A stretch of 51,726 nt of DNA, from assembly GCA_964541025.1 (NCBI GenBank), contig CAZIOW010000008.1, positions 1 through 51,726 on the forward strand. The letters are read 5' to 3'. This stretch comes from JAGDXO01 sp964541025 (GTDB taxonomy: Archaea; Thermoplasmatota; Thermoplasmata; Thermoplasmatales; GCA-001856825). How positions within the stretch are numbered: the first letter of the stretch is position 1; every line of letters starts with the position of its first letter. The notes under the pieces are model-generated. The model was given only the letters and a program-made list of their open reading frames with translations. It ran no database searches and was not told where the DNA came from. Position numbers and translations under genes: made by a program. Shown here in pieces: positions 1 through 8,786 of the stretch.

Positions 1-53
1 AAGTTGATTGCGGGGATATATCTATATAATAAGAGGCATCATGGTCAAAGTGA

Positions 54-1130
54 ATGAAAATTGCCCTATTCAGCGATACTTACTATCCTATACCAGATGG
101 GGTTTCTAAACATCTGGTTGATTACAAAAGGGAACTTGAGAAAAGAGGGCACACTGTAAGAGTATATACTGTATTCAAGGATGCGAAGGAAAATGTGTAT
201 GGCCTTCCGTCCGTTAGATTTCCGCTTTACAAGGAATACAGGATGGCACTTCCAGTTTATGACCTATACAGGGACCTTGAAAGATTCAAACCGGATATTA
301 GCCATATTCACACACCATTTGTTCTTGGGACAATGGGATACAGATTTTCAAAGAAAAGGAATATACCCGTAATTGGGACTTATCATACAGATTTTGTGAA
401 CATGGATAACACTATCAATTTTCCATTCGTCAAGAGCCTCCTGAACATTGGATTTCAGTATAACATGCATCTTTACAGGAAAATTGATGCCGTAATATCT
501 CCGTCGGAACCCATGTACAGGCAACTCAGAAGTTACCAGGTTGAATCTGAGGTAGTTCATGTAGGTATAGACCTAAAACCTTTCAAATACAATAAAAAGA
601 AGGACGAATTTTATCTATTCCTTGGAAGGCTTACATTTGACAAAGGTATATTATCTGTTCTGGAAGCTGCGAAGAAGATGCAGGATAGAGAATTCAGAAT
701 TGCAGGGGTAGGACCAATGAAAGGGGCGGTGGAAGAATATGCGTCAAAATACAATAATATAAAATATCTTGGATTTGTCACTGAGGAAGAAAAAATTAGA
801 CTTCTCAGCAGCGCCAAGGTACTTGTGCTTCCATCGAGGGCAGAAACATTCGGAGTGGTATATGTTGAAAGCATGGCTTCTGGAACCCCTGTAATAGCAT
901 CCACAGAGTCTAGAGAAATTGGAATTTTGAAGGAAAATTACAATGGTTGGTTTGTAAAATTTGGTGATCCAGATTCTATAGTGGAGAAACTGAAGTTCGC
1001 AGAAAAGCAGGATTTGGAGAAATATGGTGAAAATTCTTATATTTCAAGCAGGGATTATTCAGTAGAAGCAACCGCCGACATATTGATTGGAAGGTATGGT
1101 GAATTGATTGAAAATAGAAAAGGGCGCTAG
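54..1130 (+). CDS. GT4-family glycosyltransferase
   Basis: A 358-residue retaining glycosyltransferase of family GT4 (GT-B fold), expected to move a sugar from a nucleotide-sugar donor to a lipid or glycan acceptor at the cytoplasmic membrane face. The N-terminal half carries the acceptor-side pattern with a glycine-rich start (SDTYYPIPDGVSKH) and a HIHTPF strand; the C-terminal half has the donor-side FLGRLTFDKG segment and the EX7E motif (E264 and E272 in RAETFGVVYVES). Family knowledge links such proteins to glycolipid or glycoprotein sugar assembly; the acceptor cannot be told. The next gene, a flippase-like membrane protein, starts inside its 3' end, suggesting translational coupling. 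A TATA-like stretch lies at about 16-31. Confidence 0.88.
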   Translation: MKIALFSDTYYPIPDGVSKHLVDYKRELEKRGHTVRVYTVFKDAKENVYGLPSVRFPLYKEYRMALPVYDLYRDLERFKPDISHIHTPFVLGTMGYRFSKKRNIPVIGTYHTDFVNMDNTINFPFVKSLLNIGFQYNMHLYRKIDAVISPSEPMYRQLRSYQVESEVVHVGIDLKPFKYNKKKDEFYLFLGRLTFDKGILSVLEAAKKMQDREFRIAGVGPMKGAVEEYASKYNNIKYLGFVTEEEKIRLLSSAKVLVLPSRAETFGVVYVESMASGTPVIASTESREIGILKENYNGWFVKFGDPDSIVEKLKFAEKQDLEKYGENSYISSRDYSVEATADILIGRYGELIENRKGR

Positions 1131-2109
1131 ATATATCGGCATAGGAATATCAATAATCACCCTGAGCATTTTCATATACATATATGGGCCTTATAATCTA
1201 TTGAGAACAATATCATCGCTCCCCTCAATCTTCATTCTCTTTTTCATAGCAGCCCTTGCATTTCACATGCTTTCTTTTGCATTCTGGTCATTCAGAATAA
1301 AATTTCTGTCCTACGTGAATGGATATAAAATATCATTTTACCAGGCATTCATTACAGTGATTTCATCCCTTTTCGTTGCAACGCTAACCCCAGGCTACAT
1401 TGGAGGGGAGCCTATCAGAATAAAGAAACTCAGTGATTATGGTATACCCGCTGGCAGCTCGACTGCCATAGTACTTGGGGAAAGAGGATTTGACTCCATA
1501 TTCTTCATAATTGTCTTTGCATTTATAATCCTTTCAGGCTTCGTAACCCTCACATATGAATTTCATATTTATGCCATTATAGGAATTATAGTTCTGATCG
1601 CGTTTCTTGGTTTTCTGGTTTTATCAATAGGAGCGAAAAATTTCCTAAAGGTTGTCACGGACAAGATAATCAAATTCATTTTAAGGATGGACAAGAAAGG
1701 GAAGAGGAATAAAGAAAATTTAGAGAAGGTGGCTCAGGGAATAGAATTATTTGCAGACTCAACAAAGAAAATGTTTGTCAAAAGACCTGCAATGCTAGTA
1801 GTAGGGGTGCTGATAACATCTTTGCTTTGGCTTTCAGATTTTTCTGTTCCTGTAATTCTAATCATGGGTTTTGGCATAAAACCTGATGTGATATATATTC
1901 TCTTCATCCAGGTCATTCTAGTGCTTATTTCCTTAATACCCATAACTCCAGGTGCTGCTGGCATAATGGAAATACTTATGCTGGCTACATTTGCAATATT
2001 TCTGCCTCACAATTATCTAGTAATATTCATAATCATATGGAGGTTCATCACATTTTATTTCAATATTCTTATTGGCTCTTTTTCAATTCATAAAATTGTG
2101 ACAAAATAA
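1108..2109 (+). CDS. Flippase-like / LPG-synthase-TM family membrane protein
   Basis: A 333-residue polytopic membrane protein with about eight hydrophobic segments, matching the UPF0104 / lysylphosphatidylglycerol synthase transmembrane family (also called flippase-like domain). Visible family marks are the TLTPGYIGGEPIRIKKL loop and the late PITPGAAGIMEILML segment. Archaeal members are proposed lipid-linked sugar transporters or partners of glycosyltransferases; the substrate is not known. The start is a TTG, preceded five bases upstream by GGTGA (1098-1102), and lies 23 bases inside the upstream GT4 gene. That coupling supports a joint role in envelope glycoconjugate synthesis, which is inference. 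Confidence 0.82.
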   Translation: MKIEKGARYIGIGISIITLSIFIYIYGPYNLLRTISSLPSIFILFFIAALAFHMLSFAFWSFRIKFLSYVNGYKISFYQAFITVISSLFVATLTPGYIGGEPIRIKKLSDYGIPAGSSTAIVLGERGFDSIFFIIVFAFIILSGFVTLTYEFHIYAIIGIIVLIAFLGFLVLSIGAKNFLKVVTDKIIKFILRMDKKGKRNKENLEKVAQGIELFADSTKKMFVKRPAMLVVGVLITSLLWLSDFSVPVILIMGFGIKPDVIYILFIQVILVLISLIPITPGAAGIMEILMLATFAIFLPHNYLVIFIIIWRFITFYFNILIGSFSIHKIVTK

Positions 2110-2131
2110 TATATTTAAAAGTGATTAAGCA

Positions 2132-3811
2132 GTGATATATTTGAATGAAGCTCAAAGGTTAAGGAAATATACATTCAAGTCTCCATCCCTTTACTACACA
2201 ATTCCAATAATGTTTGTTCCTCCTTTGTTATTTTTTTTATCATCGAGAAACATCTCATTTCTTGAGATATATTCACTCTCTATTATTGCGCTCCTGATAA
2301 CAGATTATCTTTCACCTAAAGTATGGAAATTCAAATTCGGTGCAAATAGGTCATTTCTGCTAGATTCAGTGGTTCTCTATGCTTCTCTATTATATTATTT
2401 CATAATTGTAGCCATACACTTCCTTAACCCTATCCACGCGCTGATGCTATCAATCACATTCATTCCATTTATAAGAACCATGGTTTTTCTGACGTTCACA
2501 GAGAGGAAAAATGTCCTGACACATTTCCTTGGAATATCTTTCTCGATTTATTTTTCCATATTGATTCTTATATTTTCCAGAAATTATTCTCTTTTCATCT
2601 TACCTATAATCCTCTCATCAATTGTGTATTCATTATCATCTCATCTCTTCGTGAAGGTTTCATTTTCAAAATTTGTGAAGGAATTCAGTACCGACCCCAT
2701 AAAGATCATAACGCAGATGGTAAACTCTGTTCATTCTGATCTATCCTACAACCAGGTGATCATGAATTTCTTCGATCAGGTATATACAACATTCGCCCCA
2801 AGAGAGGTGACCGTTCTTAAGGTCTCATCGAGTAATCAGAAATTCATGATGGTATTTCCATATGTTCATCCAGGTCCTTTAGGTGAACTTGGGAGCTCAA
2901 ATATAACTGGAAAACTGCAGCGAATGCATCCAAATGAGAATATAATGGTTTTCCATACATCAACAACTCATGATGATAATTGTTCAAGTGATGAGGAAAT
3001 TAATAAAATCTCAAAAGTTCTTGACGAGAAAGGGAATATTTTTAGCAATTCCTACGAACCATTTTTCGGGAAGTACTTAACCATGCTTCCTCTGAACCAA
3101 GGGGGTATTTTTTTCATATCTCCCGATGATCCACGCTTCGACGACATAAAAATTACAGAAGGAATGAAGATAGTGAAGAAGGCTAAATCCCTAGGTATGA
3201 AATGGGCTGTTATCGTGGATCAGCACAACAACAATATGGACAGACCGGAAGAGAATAAGGATGTCTCATATTTAATGCAGGAGGTAGAGCAGGCGGTCAA
3301 GGGCAGGAAGCGTCAGTATCCAGTCTATGGAGCAATTGCTGAATCATATTTGGCAGTGAAGGACATAGGCCCAGGTGGAATAAAATTCTTAGCACTGGAG
3401 ATTAACAGAAGGAAAATAGCTATTATTTTGGTTGATGGAAACAATATGGATTATGATTTGAGATTGAAAATTGAAGACGCAGTTGAGGGTTATGATAAAG
3501 TTCTCGTATGCACCACAGATAATCATATTGTAAACATAGACGGATTGAATGTGAATCCTGTCGGGAGATCAACTGACTACAAAATAATAGTGGATGAAAT
3601 TAGGAAAATTGCCTCCCAAATAGGGGAATTAAAGGAATTAACGTTCGAAAGAGTGAAGAAGGAACTTAGGCTGAGGATTGCGGGGGAGCATCATTATGAT
3701 AAGCTGAATGAAACAATAAGAAAATCGCTTAATATAGCTAAAATTTCAGGTATATTTGCGATTCTTTTTTCTTTGGGGCTATCCCTCTTCATATTCAAGA
3801 TACTCACATAA
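2132..3811 (+). CDS. DUF2070 family membrane protein
   Basis: A 559-residue archaeal protein of the DUF2070 family. The first roughly 180 residues contain about five to six membrane spans, the middle 350 residues form a soluble domain, and a single hydrophobic helix closes the C-terminus. The soluble domain shows the conserved VHPGPLGELGSSN block (H246) and a later TTHDDNCSSDEE block rich in His, Asp and Cys, which looks like a metal site. No enzymatic activity is established for the family. The start is probably GTG at 2132, with a TATA-like stretch at 2107-2120; TTG at 2141 is an alternative. It follows the flippase-like gene by 22 bases. Confidence 0.8.
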   Translation: MIYLNEAQRLRKYTFKSPSLYYTIPIMFVPPLLFFLSSRNISFLEIYSLSIIALLITDYLSPKVWKFKFGANRSFLLDSVVLYASLLYYFIIVAIHFLNPIHALMLSITFIPFIRTMVFLTFTERKNVLTHFLGISFSIYFSILILIFSRNYSLFILPIILSSIVYSLSSHLFVKVSFSKFVKEFSTDPIKIITQMVNSVHSDLSYNQVIMNFFDQVYTTFAPREVTVLKVSSSNQKFMMVFPYVHPGPLGELGSSNITGKLQRMHPNENIMVFHTSTTHDDNCSSDEEINKISKVLDEKGNIFSNSYEPFFGKYLTMLPLNQGGIFFISPDDPRFDDIKITEGMKIVKKAKSLGMKWAVIVDQHNNNMDRPEENKDVSYLMQEVEQAVKGRKRQYPVYGAIAESYLAVKDIGPGGIKFLALEINRRKIAIILVDGNNMDYDLRLKIEDAVEGYDKVLVCTTDNHIVNIDGLNVNPVGRSTDYKIIVDEIRKIASQIGELKELTFERVKKELRLRIAGEHHYDKLNETIRKSLNIAKISGIFAILFSLGLSLFIFKILT

Positions 3812-3841
3812 AATAAAATATAAGATCAATATATATCAATA

Positions 3842-4729
3842 ATGAAAATAATTATATCCGGCGGCACCGGCTTTATTGGAAAGAAACTTTCAAACCATTT
3901 TTTAGAAAGGGGGGACGAAGTTTCTATTCTTACTAGAGGAGAAACTGTAAATCAGGGAAACCCAAAGTATATTCACTGGGAACCAAATTCTGGGAATTCA
4001 ATTGAGGGAATTGATAGAGCTGACGTGGTCATTAATCTTGCAGGTTATTCGATTGCAGCAAAAAGATGGTCTTCAAAGGTGAAAAGAGAACTGGAGAATA
4101 GCCGAATAAAAAGTACGAACCTGATAGTAAAATACCTTCCAATCTGGAATGTTTCTACATTTATAAGTGCATCAGCGGTTGGCTATTATGGATACAGGGG
4201 GGATGAATTGCTTGATGAAAATGAGGGACCTGGTAGGGATTTCCTGTCAAACCTTGCAGTAAAATGGGAAGAAGTAGCTTTAAAGGCGAATGTTGATTAT
4301 GTCTCAATTGTAAGATTCGGGGTAGTAATTGGAGGGAATGGAGGAATATTGGAAAAATTTCTCATGCCTATAAAGTTTGGATTATCCAAGAAAATAGGTT
4401 CAGGAAAGCAGTGGGTCTCATGGGTGGATATAGAAGATGTAGTTGGCTCAATAGATTTTTTGATTGCAAGTAGAAAGAAGGGTATTTTTAATATCACATC
4501 GCCAAGACCCGAGAGGAATGAGGATTTTTTGACTATAATCGCTGAAGTTATGCATAAGAAACAGCGTTTATCAGTTCCTGCATTCCTAATAAGGGCAATG
4601 CTTGGAGAAATGGGCGAAGCGTTGATAATCAATGGTCAACGCGCGATCCCAAAGAAATTGCAGGATGAAGGATTCCAGTTTAAATTCGAGGAATTAAAGC
4701 CATCAATAGAAAGGGCTCTAAAAAATTAA
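3842..4729 (+). CDS. TIGR01777 family NAD(P)-binding epimerase-like protein
   Basis: A 295-residue extended-SDR protein of the TIGR01777 (SDR39U1, YfcH-like) family. It opens with the dinucleotide-binding GGTGFIGKKL motif at residues 7-16, contains the ASAVGYYG segment that carries the Tyr of the active site, and ends with the DUF1731-type tail (QRAIPKKLQDEGFQFKFEEL). Substrate unknown; family members are annotated only as putative nucleoside-diphosphate-sugar epimerases. An AT-rich TATA-like stretch about 25 bases upstream and the lack of a ribosome binding site suggest a leaderless message. It converges on the next gene with shared TTAA stop codons. Confidence 0.87.
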   Translation: MKIIISGGTGFIGKKLSNHFLERGDEVSILTRGETVNQGNPKYIHWEPNSGNSIEGIDRADVVINLAGYSIAAKRWSSKVKRELENSRIKSTNLIVKYLPIWNVSTFISASAVGYYGYRGDELLDENEGPGRDFLSNLAVKWEEVALKANVDYVSIVRFGVVIGGNGGILEKFLMPIKFGLSKKIGSGKQWVSWVDIEDVVGSIDFLIASRKKGIFNITSPRPERNEDFLTIIAEVMHKKQRLSVPAFLIRAMLGEMGEALIINGQRAIPKKLQDEGFQFKFEELKPSIERALKN

Positions 4730-5280
4730 AATTGATTTTTATTAATTTTGCTTATAAGATTAGAAATGAAAAGATTCAATAGCTTTAATGATGTTTCATC
4801 CGTTATTTTTCCCTCTGGGTTGAATTTCCTATCTGCAAAACTTATAAATATTTCAGGTTTTGATACTATTTCCATTTCAGAGGAAAGCAAAACCTGCCTC
4901 AACTGGTATTGTGCCCTGGATCCACCGAGCATTCCGGTTGATGCACTCACAATTCCAGATATTTTGCGATGGAGGACATTATCATTAGGAGGTCTCGTAA
5001 ACCAGTCAAGTGCATTCTTCAAAACTCCTGGGAAAGAAAAATTGTATTCTGGAGTAGCTATTATTAGTGCGTCGCTCTTTCTTATTCTCTCTTTGTATTC
5101 CTTTACTATTGAAGGAAGATTGTTCTCATCGTCTGGATTATAGAATGGGATTTCCTTTATCTCAATTATTTCCAATTTAACTTCTTCAGGCAGGAGAGAA
5201 CCTATATTCTGTAGCAGCAGCCTATTGTATGAATTTTTCCTAACGCTTCCATTTATGCCTAATAATTTTATATCTATCAT
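4726..5280 (-). CDS. NADPH-dependent FMN reductase family protein
   Basis: A 184-residue flavodoxin-fold reductase. The N-terminus LLGINGSVRKNSYNRLL matches the FMN phosphate-binding loop, and the middle carries ATPEYNFSFPGVLKNALDW, the classic PEYN block of NAD(P)H:FMN/quinone reductases, followed by the GSRAQYQLRQVL segment. It likely reduces free FMN, a quinone or another small acceptor in the cytoplasm; the true acceptor is unknown. The message is probably leaderless, since a TATA-like AT stretch (about 5290-5305, read on the minus strand) sits just ahead of the ATG. The stop codon overlaps the convergent TIGR01777 gene by four bases. Confidence 0.87.
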   Translation of the reverse strand: MIDIKLLGINGSVRKNSYNRLLLQNIGSLLPEEVKLEIIEIKEIPFYNPDDENNLPSIVKEYKERIRKSDALIIATPEYNFSFPGVLKNALDWFTRPPNDNVLHRKISGIVSASTGMLGGSRAQYQLRQVLLSSEMEIVSKPEIFISFADRKFNPEGKITDETSLKLLNLFISNLISKINKNQF

Positions 5281-5918
5281 TGATACTTAATTATTTTAAA
5301 ATACTTAACTATTCGTTCGAAGATATTGGTTTTTTATATATGATCATATTTTAAAATAAGAGTTATATATTTTTATCAATAAGTTAACTATAAGCCAGTT
5401 TTTTTATAGTTAAAATTAGTTTTAAAATTTTCGTTATTGGTGATCAGAATTGATGAAGTAAAAAATTCATAAAGAAGGCAGAATTTATTAAATTGTTTTA
5501 AAACACTATTAATAAGCTTTCTTATTGATGAAACCCCATGAATCCCCTATGGATTCATAATTTTCCACCTTCACCTAAACCCCTAAATTCTCCATAGATT
5601 TCGTTCGGCAACAATTTCCTTTGCTTTAAATTTCTGTTTGCTCAGACGGTGAAAATTTATTCCTTCGGAGGTTATTCAATGTATTTTACCTTAGGTTAGG
5701 AGAAAGATAGATTGATCATTATTATTTAGAATCATTAAATCAATCATTGTTTAAGTTATAATAAGCGCATATAATTATATTTAAATGGTCTAGGAATATA
5801 TTTATATGAGATAAAGTTACACCATTGTGATAAAAATAGCATTAATGTATATATATGAGCATGTACCTTTGACATATAAATTAGCCAACCACAATATTTC
5901 AGAGAGGGGTAAATCCAG
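5281..5918. other. 638-base non-coding gap, AT-rich, with one hairpin
   Basis: No convincing reading frame or known RNA is visible here. The left end holds the minus-strand promoter of the FMN reductase; the right end holds a TATA-like site (5873-5883) and a GAGAGGGGT ribosome binding site for the permease. A 12-base palindrome ATATGATCATAT lies at about 5339-5350. The middle (about 5530-5600) is C-rich on the plus strand and contains a perfect hairpin described separately. Confidence 0.5.
5538..5558. repeat. Perfect 8-base inverted repeat with 5-base loop
   Basis: ATGAATCC (5538-5545) and GGATTCAT (5551-5558) are exact reverse complements around CCTAT. It sits in the middle of the longest gene-free gap, 360 bases before the permease start and 258 bases before the FMN reductase start, so it is not an obvious promoter operator or terminator for either. 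It could be part of a small RNA or a protein-binding site. Confidence 0.5.
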
Positions 5919-7328
5919 ATGACTGAGCCAAAATTGTTAAGAAATGCAATTGGCCTAAAGGAAGGACTTATGCAGGGAGTAGCAGGTGCTGCGCCGGCTG
6001 GAGCAGCCGTGGCAACTTTTACTGGCGCTGCATCTTTCGCACTGGGTGCTCTGCCTCTTACTGCCTTTATTGCTTTTTTAGTTGTTATGCTGAATGGTTA
6101 TATTATAAGTAAAATAGCTCAGAAAGTTTCTGGTGCAGGTGGTTATTATGAGTATGTTAAAGACGGGCATGGTCCATCAGTCGGTCTTTTTACTGGTTTA
6201 ATTTACATATTTTATCAGATAATGGCTATTGCATTTATGGCTTTGAGTGTTGGAGTTTTTATTCCAGCAACAATATCATATGTTTTCAACATAGGTATAC
6301 CCATGCTGTTTACACTACCATTAATATTGGTCGCACTGGCTTACGGTTTAATAATTTCAATATTAGGAATTAAAATATCAACGCGCTACACCATGATAAT
6401 GGCTATAGTGGAAATAGTGACTGTGGCATTTATGGGCATTTACATTTTGGTTCTTCATCCAAGTTTGAACACTCCTGAGGTTTTCACATTGAAATATTCA
6501 GGCGATGGAATTGATGGGGTAGTAATGGGTGTGTTGTTGATGTACACAGCTTTTGCTGGCTTTGGGGCCTCTACACCGCTGGGAGAAGAATCCAGACAGC
6601 CCAACCAGAACATAAGCAAATCGATCCTGGCATCTATAATAATTCTTGGAATATTCTTTGTTTTTTCATCTTACGTGTTCACTGTTGCCTATGGTCCTGC
6701 TAAAATGTCCGGGTATGCACAAAGCCTTGTTCCAGGAATCACAATAATTGGAAATTATCTAGGTATTGGCGCTGCAGTCATTATAACGGTCTTATTTATA
6801 AACAGCCTATTGACCGGGCTTGTTGTCATGATCAACGGTACATCAAGAGTTTTGATGTCAATGGCGAGGGATGAGGTAGTTCCCAATAAATTATCAACGG
6901 TTCATAAAAGGCTAAAAACTCCGTTTGTCTCAGCTACAGTAGTTACATTATCGGCTGCTCTGATTGCTGTGACTGGAAATTTTTTCCTTGGTGGATTCAC
7001 AGCATTCATAATGACGGCGATCGGGGCCACCCTAGGAACTTTGTTTGTTCATATAATTATAAATTCTTCATATCCAGCACTTAACAAAAGATTCAATGGA
7101 AATTATGATCTGAAAAGCACATCATTGAGTTTAGTTTCCATAGTAATATTCATATTAATCCTCGGTTCAACATTTGTATCAATAAGCCAGCCAGTTATGA
7201 TAGGAAGCATAGCTTTTGTGATATGGACTTTTGTAAGCCTCTGCATAATCTATGTAAAAAGGGAAAAACTGAAGCTGATGAAAATTGCCAAGAATATCCA
7301 ATTAGCATCAGAAAGTATGGCGAAATAA
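5919..7328 (+). CDS. APC-superfamily amino-acid permease
   Basis: A 469-residue integral membrane transporter with about twelve hydrophobic helices, fitting the amino acid-polyamine-organocation superfamily. The first helix region GVAGAAPAGAAVATFTGA and the QKVSGAGGYYEYVKDGHG loop correspond to the unwound substrate-binding helix and the following conserved loop; the GFGASTPLGEESRQPNQNI block is the typical helix-6 region with Glu-Glu-Ser. It probably imports amino acids or a related amine by cation symport; the substrate is not evident. The start is set by a TATA-like site at 5873-5883 and a GAGAGGGGT site ahead of the ATG. It stands alone, followed by a T-rich stretch (about 7335-7355) that may terminate transcription. 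Confidence 0.88.
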   Translation: MTEPKLLRNAIGLKEGLMQGVAGAAPAGAAVATFTGAASFALGALPLTAFIAFLVVMLNGYIISKIAQKVSGAGGYYEYVKDGHGPSVGLFTGLIYIFYQIMAIAFMALSVGVFIPATISYVFNIGIPMLFTLPLILVALAYGLIISILGIKISTRYTMIMAIVEIVTVAFMGIYILVLHPSLNTPEVFTLKYSGDGIDGVVMGVLLMYTAFAGFGASTPLGEESRQPNQNISKSILASIIILGIFFVFSSYVFTVAYGPAKMSGYAQSLVPGITIIGNYLGIGAAVIITVLFINSLLTGLVVMINGTSRVLMSMARDEVVPNKLSTVHKRLKTPFVSATVVTLSAALIAVTGNFFLGGFTAFIMTAIGATLGTLFVHIIINSSYPALNKRFNGNYDLKSTSLSLVSIVIFILILGSTFVSISQPVMIGSIAFVIWTFVSLCIIYVKREKLKLMKIAKNIQLASESMAK

Positions 7329-7435
7329 CAATTTATTTTAATTTTTTTATTTTGTTCATCCAATAAACACAGACTTTTTTTTGAGTCCACTTACTAAAAA
7401 TTGCAAACAACATTTCTAGAAAATCTTAAGATTAG

Positions 7436-7508
7436 AGCCACCGGGGAGAATTGAACTCCCGACCTGCTGATTACAAGTCAGCCGCTCTGCCGACTGAGCT
7501 ACGGTGGC
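7436..7508 (-). tRNA. tRNA-Thr (anticodon UGU)
   Basis: Read on the minus strand, a full cloverleaf is present: acceptor GCCACCG pairing with CGGTGGC, a D arm with GCTC/GAGC, anticodon stem GCTGA/TCAGC around loop CTTGTAA (anticodon TGT), and a T arm GGGAG-TTCAATT-CTCCC. The base after the acceptor stem is U73, which is usual for archaeal tRNA-Thr. No intron and no encoded CCA are seen. Confidence 0.95.
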
Positions 7509-7894
7509 ATTAAATGCGATCACCGATGCTTTCATGGTAAAAGTACATTTTCATTACGCATTACCTAGATCACATCTTCTTTTTAATTATTTCTCCTCGC
7601 CAATCTTTTAGATTTTGCATGCCATTTCTAAATATAGCACCTGTAGGTTCTTGTTTCAATATTTATAAAATGAAATTATTTATTTAAATCGAAATTCATT
7701 AGAAGAATTATATTAATATATATTAAAAGAAATGTATATTTTAATTTTTGAACTTAAAGATTATGAAAATAAGAATCTGTGCTGGATCATAAGTAAAATT
7801 TATCAAACAATTTACATCTTTCTACAGTATCAATCCTTTAAATAGTTTTAACTAAATTTTAATCTAATAATTCCTGCATTACATTAGAATGATA
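7509..7894. other. 386-base AT-rich gap, nothing recognised
   Basis: Between tRNA-Thr and the DUF1801 gene, both on the minus strand. It contains long A/T runs and scattered TATA-like sequences, presumably including the tRNA-Thr promoter just right of 7508, but no reading frame, repeat or RNA fold that I can support. Confidence 0.4.
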
Positions 7895-8344
7895 TCATGG
7901 CAGTATTGCCCTTTCAATTAGCTCCCTCATTTTCTCATTAACCTTCTTATTCCATTCGGTCACTGCAAATGCGGTTGGCCAAATAGTTCCATCATCTAGA
8001 TGAGCCTTATCAGTGAAACCTATAGTAGAATATCTATTCTTGAATTTATTCCTTTCCTGGAAGAAAATGATGATTTGGCCGTTTCTCTCATATGCTGGCA
8101 TACCGTACCAAGTTCGTGAAATTAAAGAAGGGGATATCTCCCTTATAATATTATGGATTGAAGTTGCAATTGTTTTATCGGGCTCATCCATTTGTGATAT
8201 TTTCATCAGAACTTCTTTTTCTAAATCTGCATTTTTAATCATCCCACTTTTCTTTCTTTTTGAGGAAATCTCCTTTGTTCGTTCAGCCATTGCTTCTCTC
8301 TCTTCTTTAGTGAAATAATGATCTGAATTATCTTTCTCATCCAT
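7895..8344 (-). CDS. DUF1801 (YdhG-like) domain protein
   Basis: A 149-residue soluble protein. The first 45 residues are charged and probably helical; the rest matches the DUF1801 / YdhG-like fold, with RTWYGMPAYERNG, the FFQERNKFKNRYSTIGF strand and the closing HLDDGTIWPTAFAV block that is typical of the family. Bacterial relatives include Fra/YdhG-type putative iron-binding proteins, but no function is proven for this lineage. It stands alone between tRNA genes with AT-rich sequence on both sides, so its context gives no hint of role. Confidence 0.75.
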   Translation of the reverse strand: MDEKDNSDHYFTKEEREAMAERTKEISSKRKKSGMIKNADLEKEVLMKISQMDEPDKTIATSIHNIIREISPSLISRTWYGMPAYERNGQIIIFFQERNKFKNRYSTIGFTDKAHLDDGTIWPTAFAVTEWNKKVNEKMRELIERAILP

Positions 8345-8543
8345 CTTTCTCCGACTCCTACAATGAGGATAAAAGGGAATTACTCTCTTTTACTTAATGT
8401 TACATTTTTCTTAACGCATTCTAAAGATTTTTTTGATTATGGGGGGTAGCAAAGATATTTTTACTGGATAACGTGGTTGCAACTAATCAAGGGTCAATAA
8501 AATTAATAATAATAGTAAATCTTCATCATTGATTAATGAGGCA

Positions 8544-8628
8544 CGCCGGGGGGGAGATTTGAACTCCCGAGCTCTCACGAGCAATAGATCTCGAATCTAT
8601 CGCCTTGGCCGGACTAGGCTACCCCGGC
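8544..8628 (-). tRNA. tRNA-Ser (anticodon CGA)
   Basis: On the minus strand the acceptor GCCGGGG pairs with CCCCGGC, the anticodon stem ATAGA/TCTAT encloses loop TTCGAGA (anticodon CGA, reading UCG), and a long variable arm TGCTCGTGAGAGC marks a class II tRNA, as expected for serine. The T arm is GGGAG-TTCAAAT-CTCCC and the discriminator is G73, the serine identity base. No intron. Confidence 0.95.
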
Positions 8629-8714
8629 ATACGAATATCTACCTCTGATCATTAAGAATGATATGAAATTTTTCGAAGATTTTAAAAAATCTGACTGAAA
8701 TGAGTCCATAAAAA

Positions 8715-8786
8715 TGGACTGGCGGGGATTCGAACCCCGGGCCTCCTGCTTGCAAAGCAGGCGATCTTCCGCTGATCTACCAGCCC
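8715..8786 (-). tRNA. tRNA-Ala (anticodon UGC), overlapping the kptA stop
   Basis: On the minus strand GGGCTGG pairs with CCAGTCC, giving the G3:U70 wobble that is the alanine identity element, and the discriminator is A73. The anticodon stem CCTGC/GCAGG holds loop TTTGCAA (anticodon TGC). The T arm is CGGGG-TTCGAAT-CCCCG. The first ten bases of the tRNA also encode the last residues and the stop codon of kptA on the same strand. Confidence 0.95.

Noticed and set aside
5446..5600. Possible C/D box small RNA (TGATGA at about 5451 and 5526)
   Set aside because: No matching CTGA D boxes at suitable spacing were found on the same strand.
7436..8786. tRNA cluster as an integration hotspot
   Set aside because: No duplicated tRNA 3' ends, integrase or foreign genes between or beside the three tRNAs.
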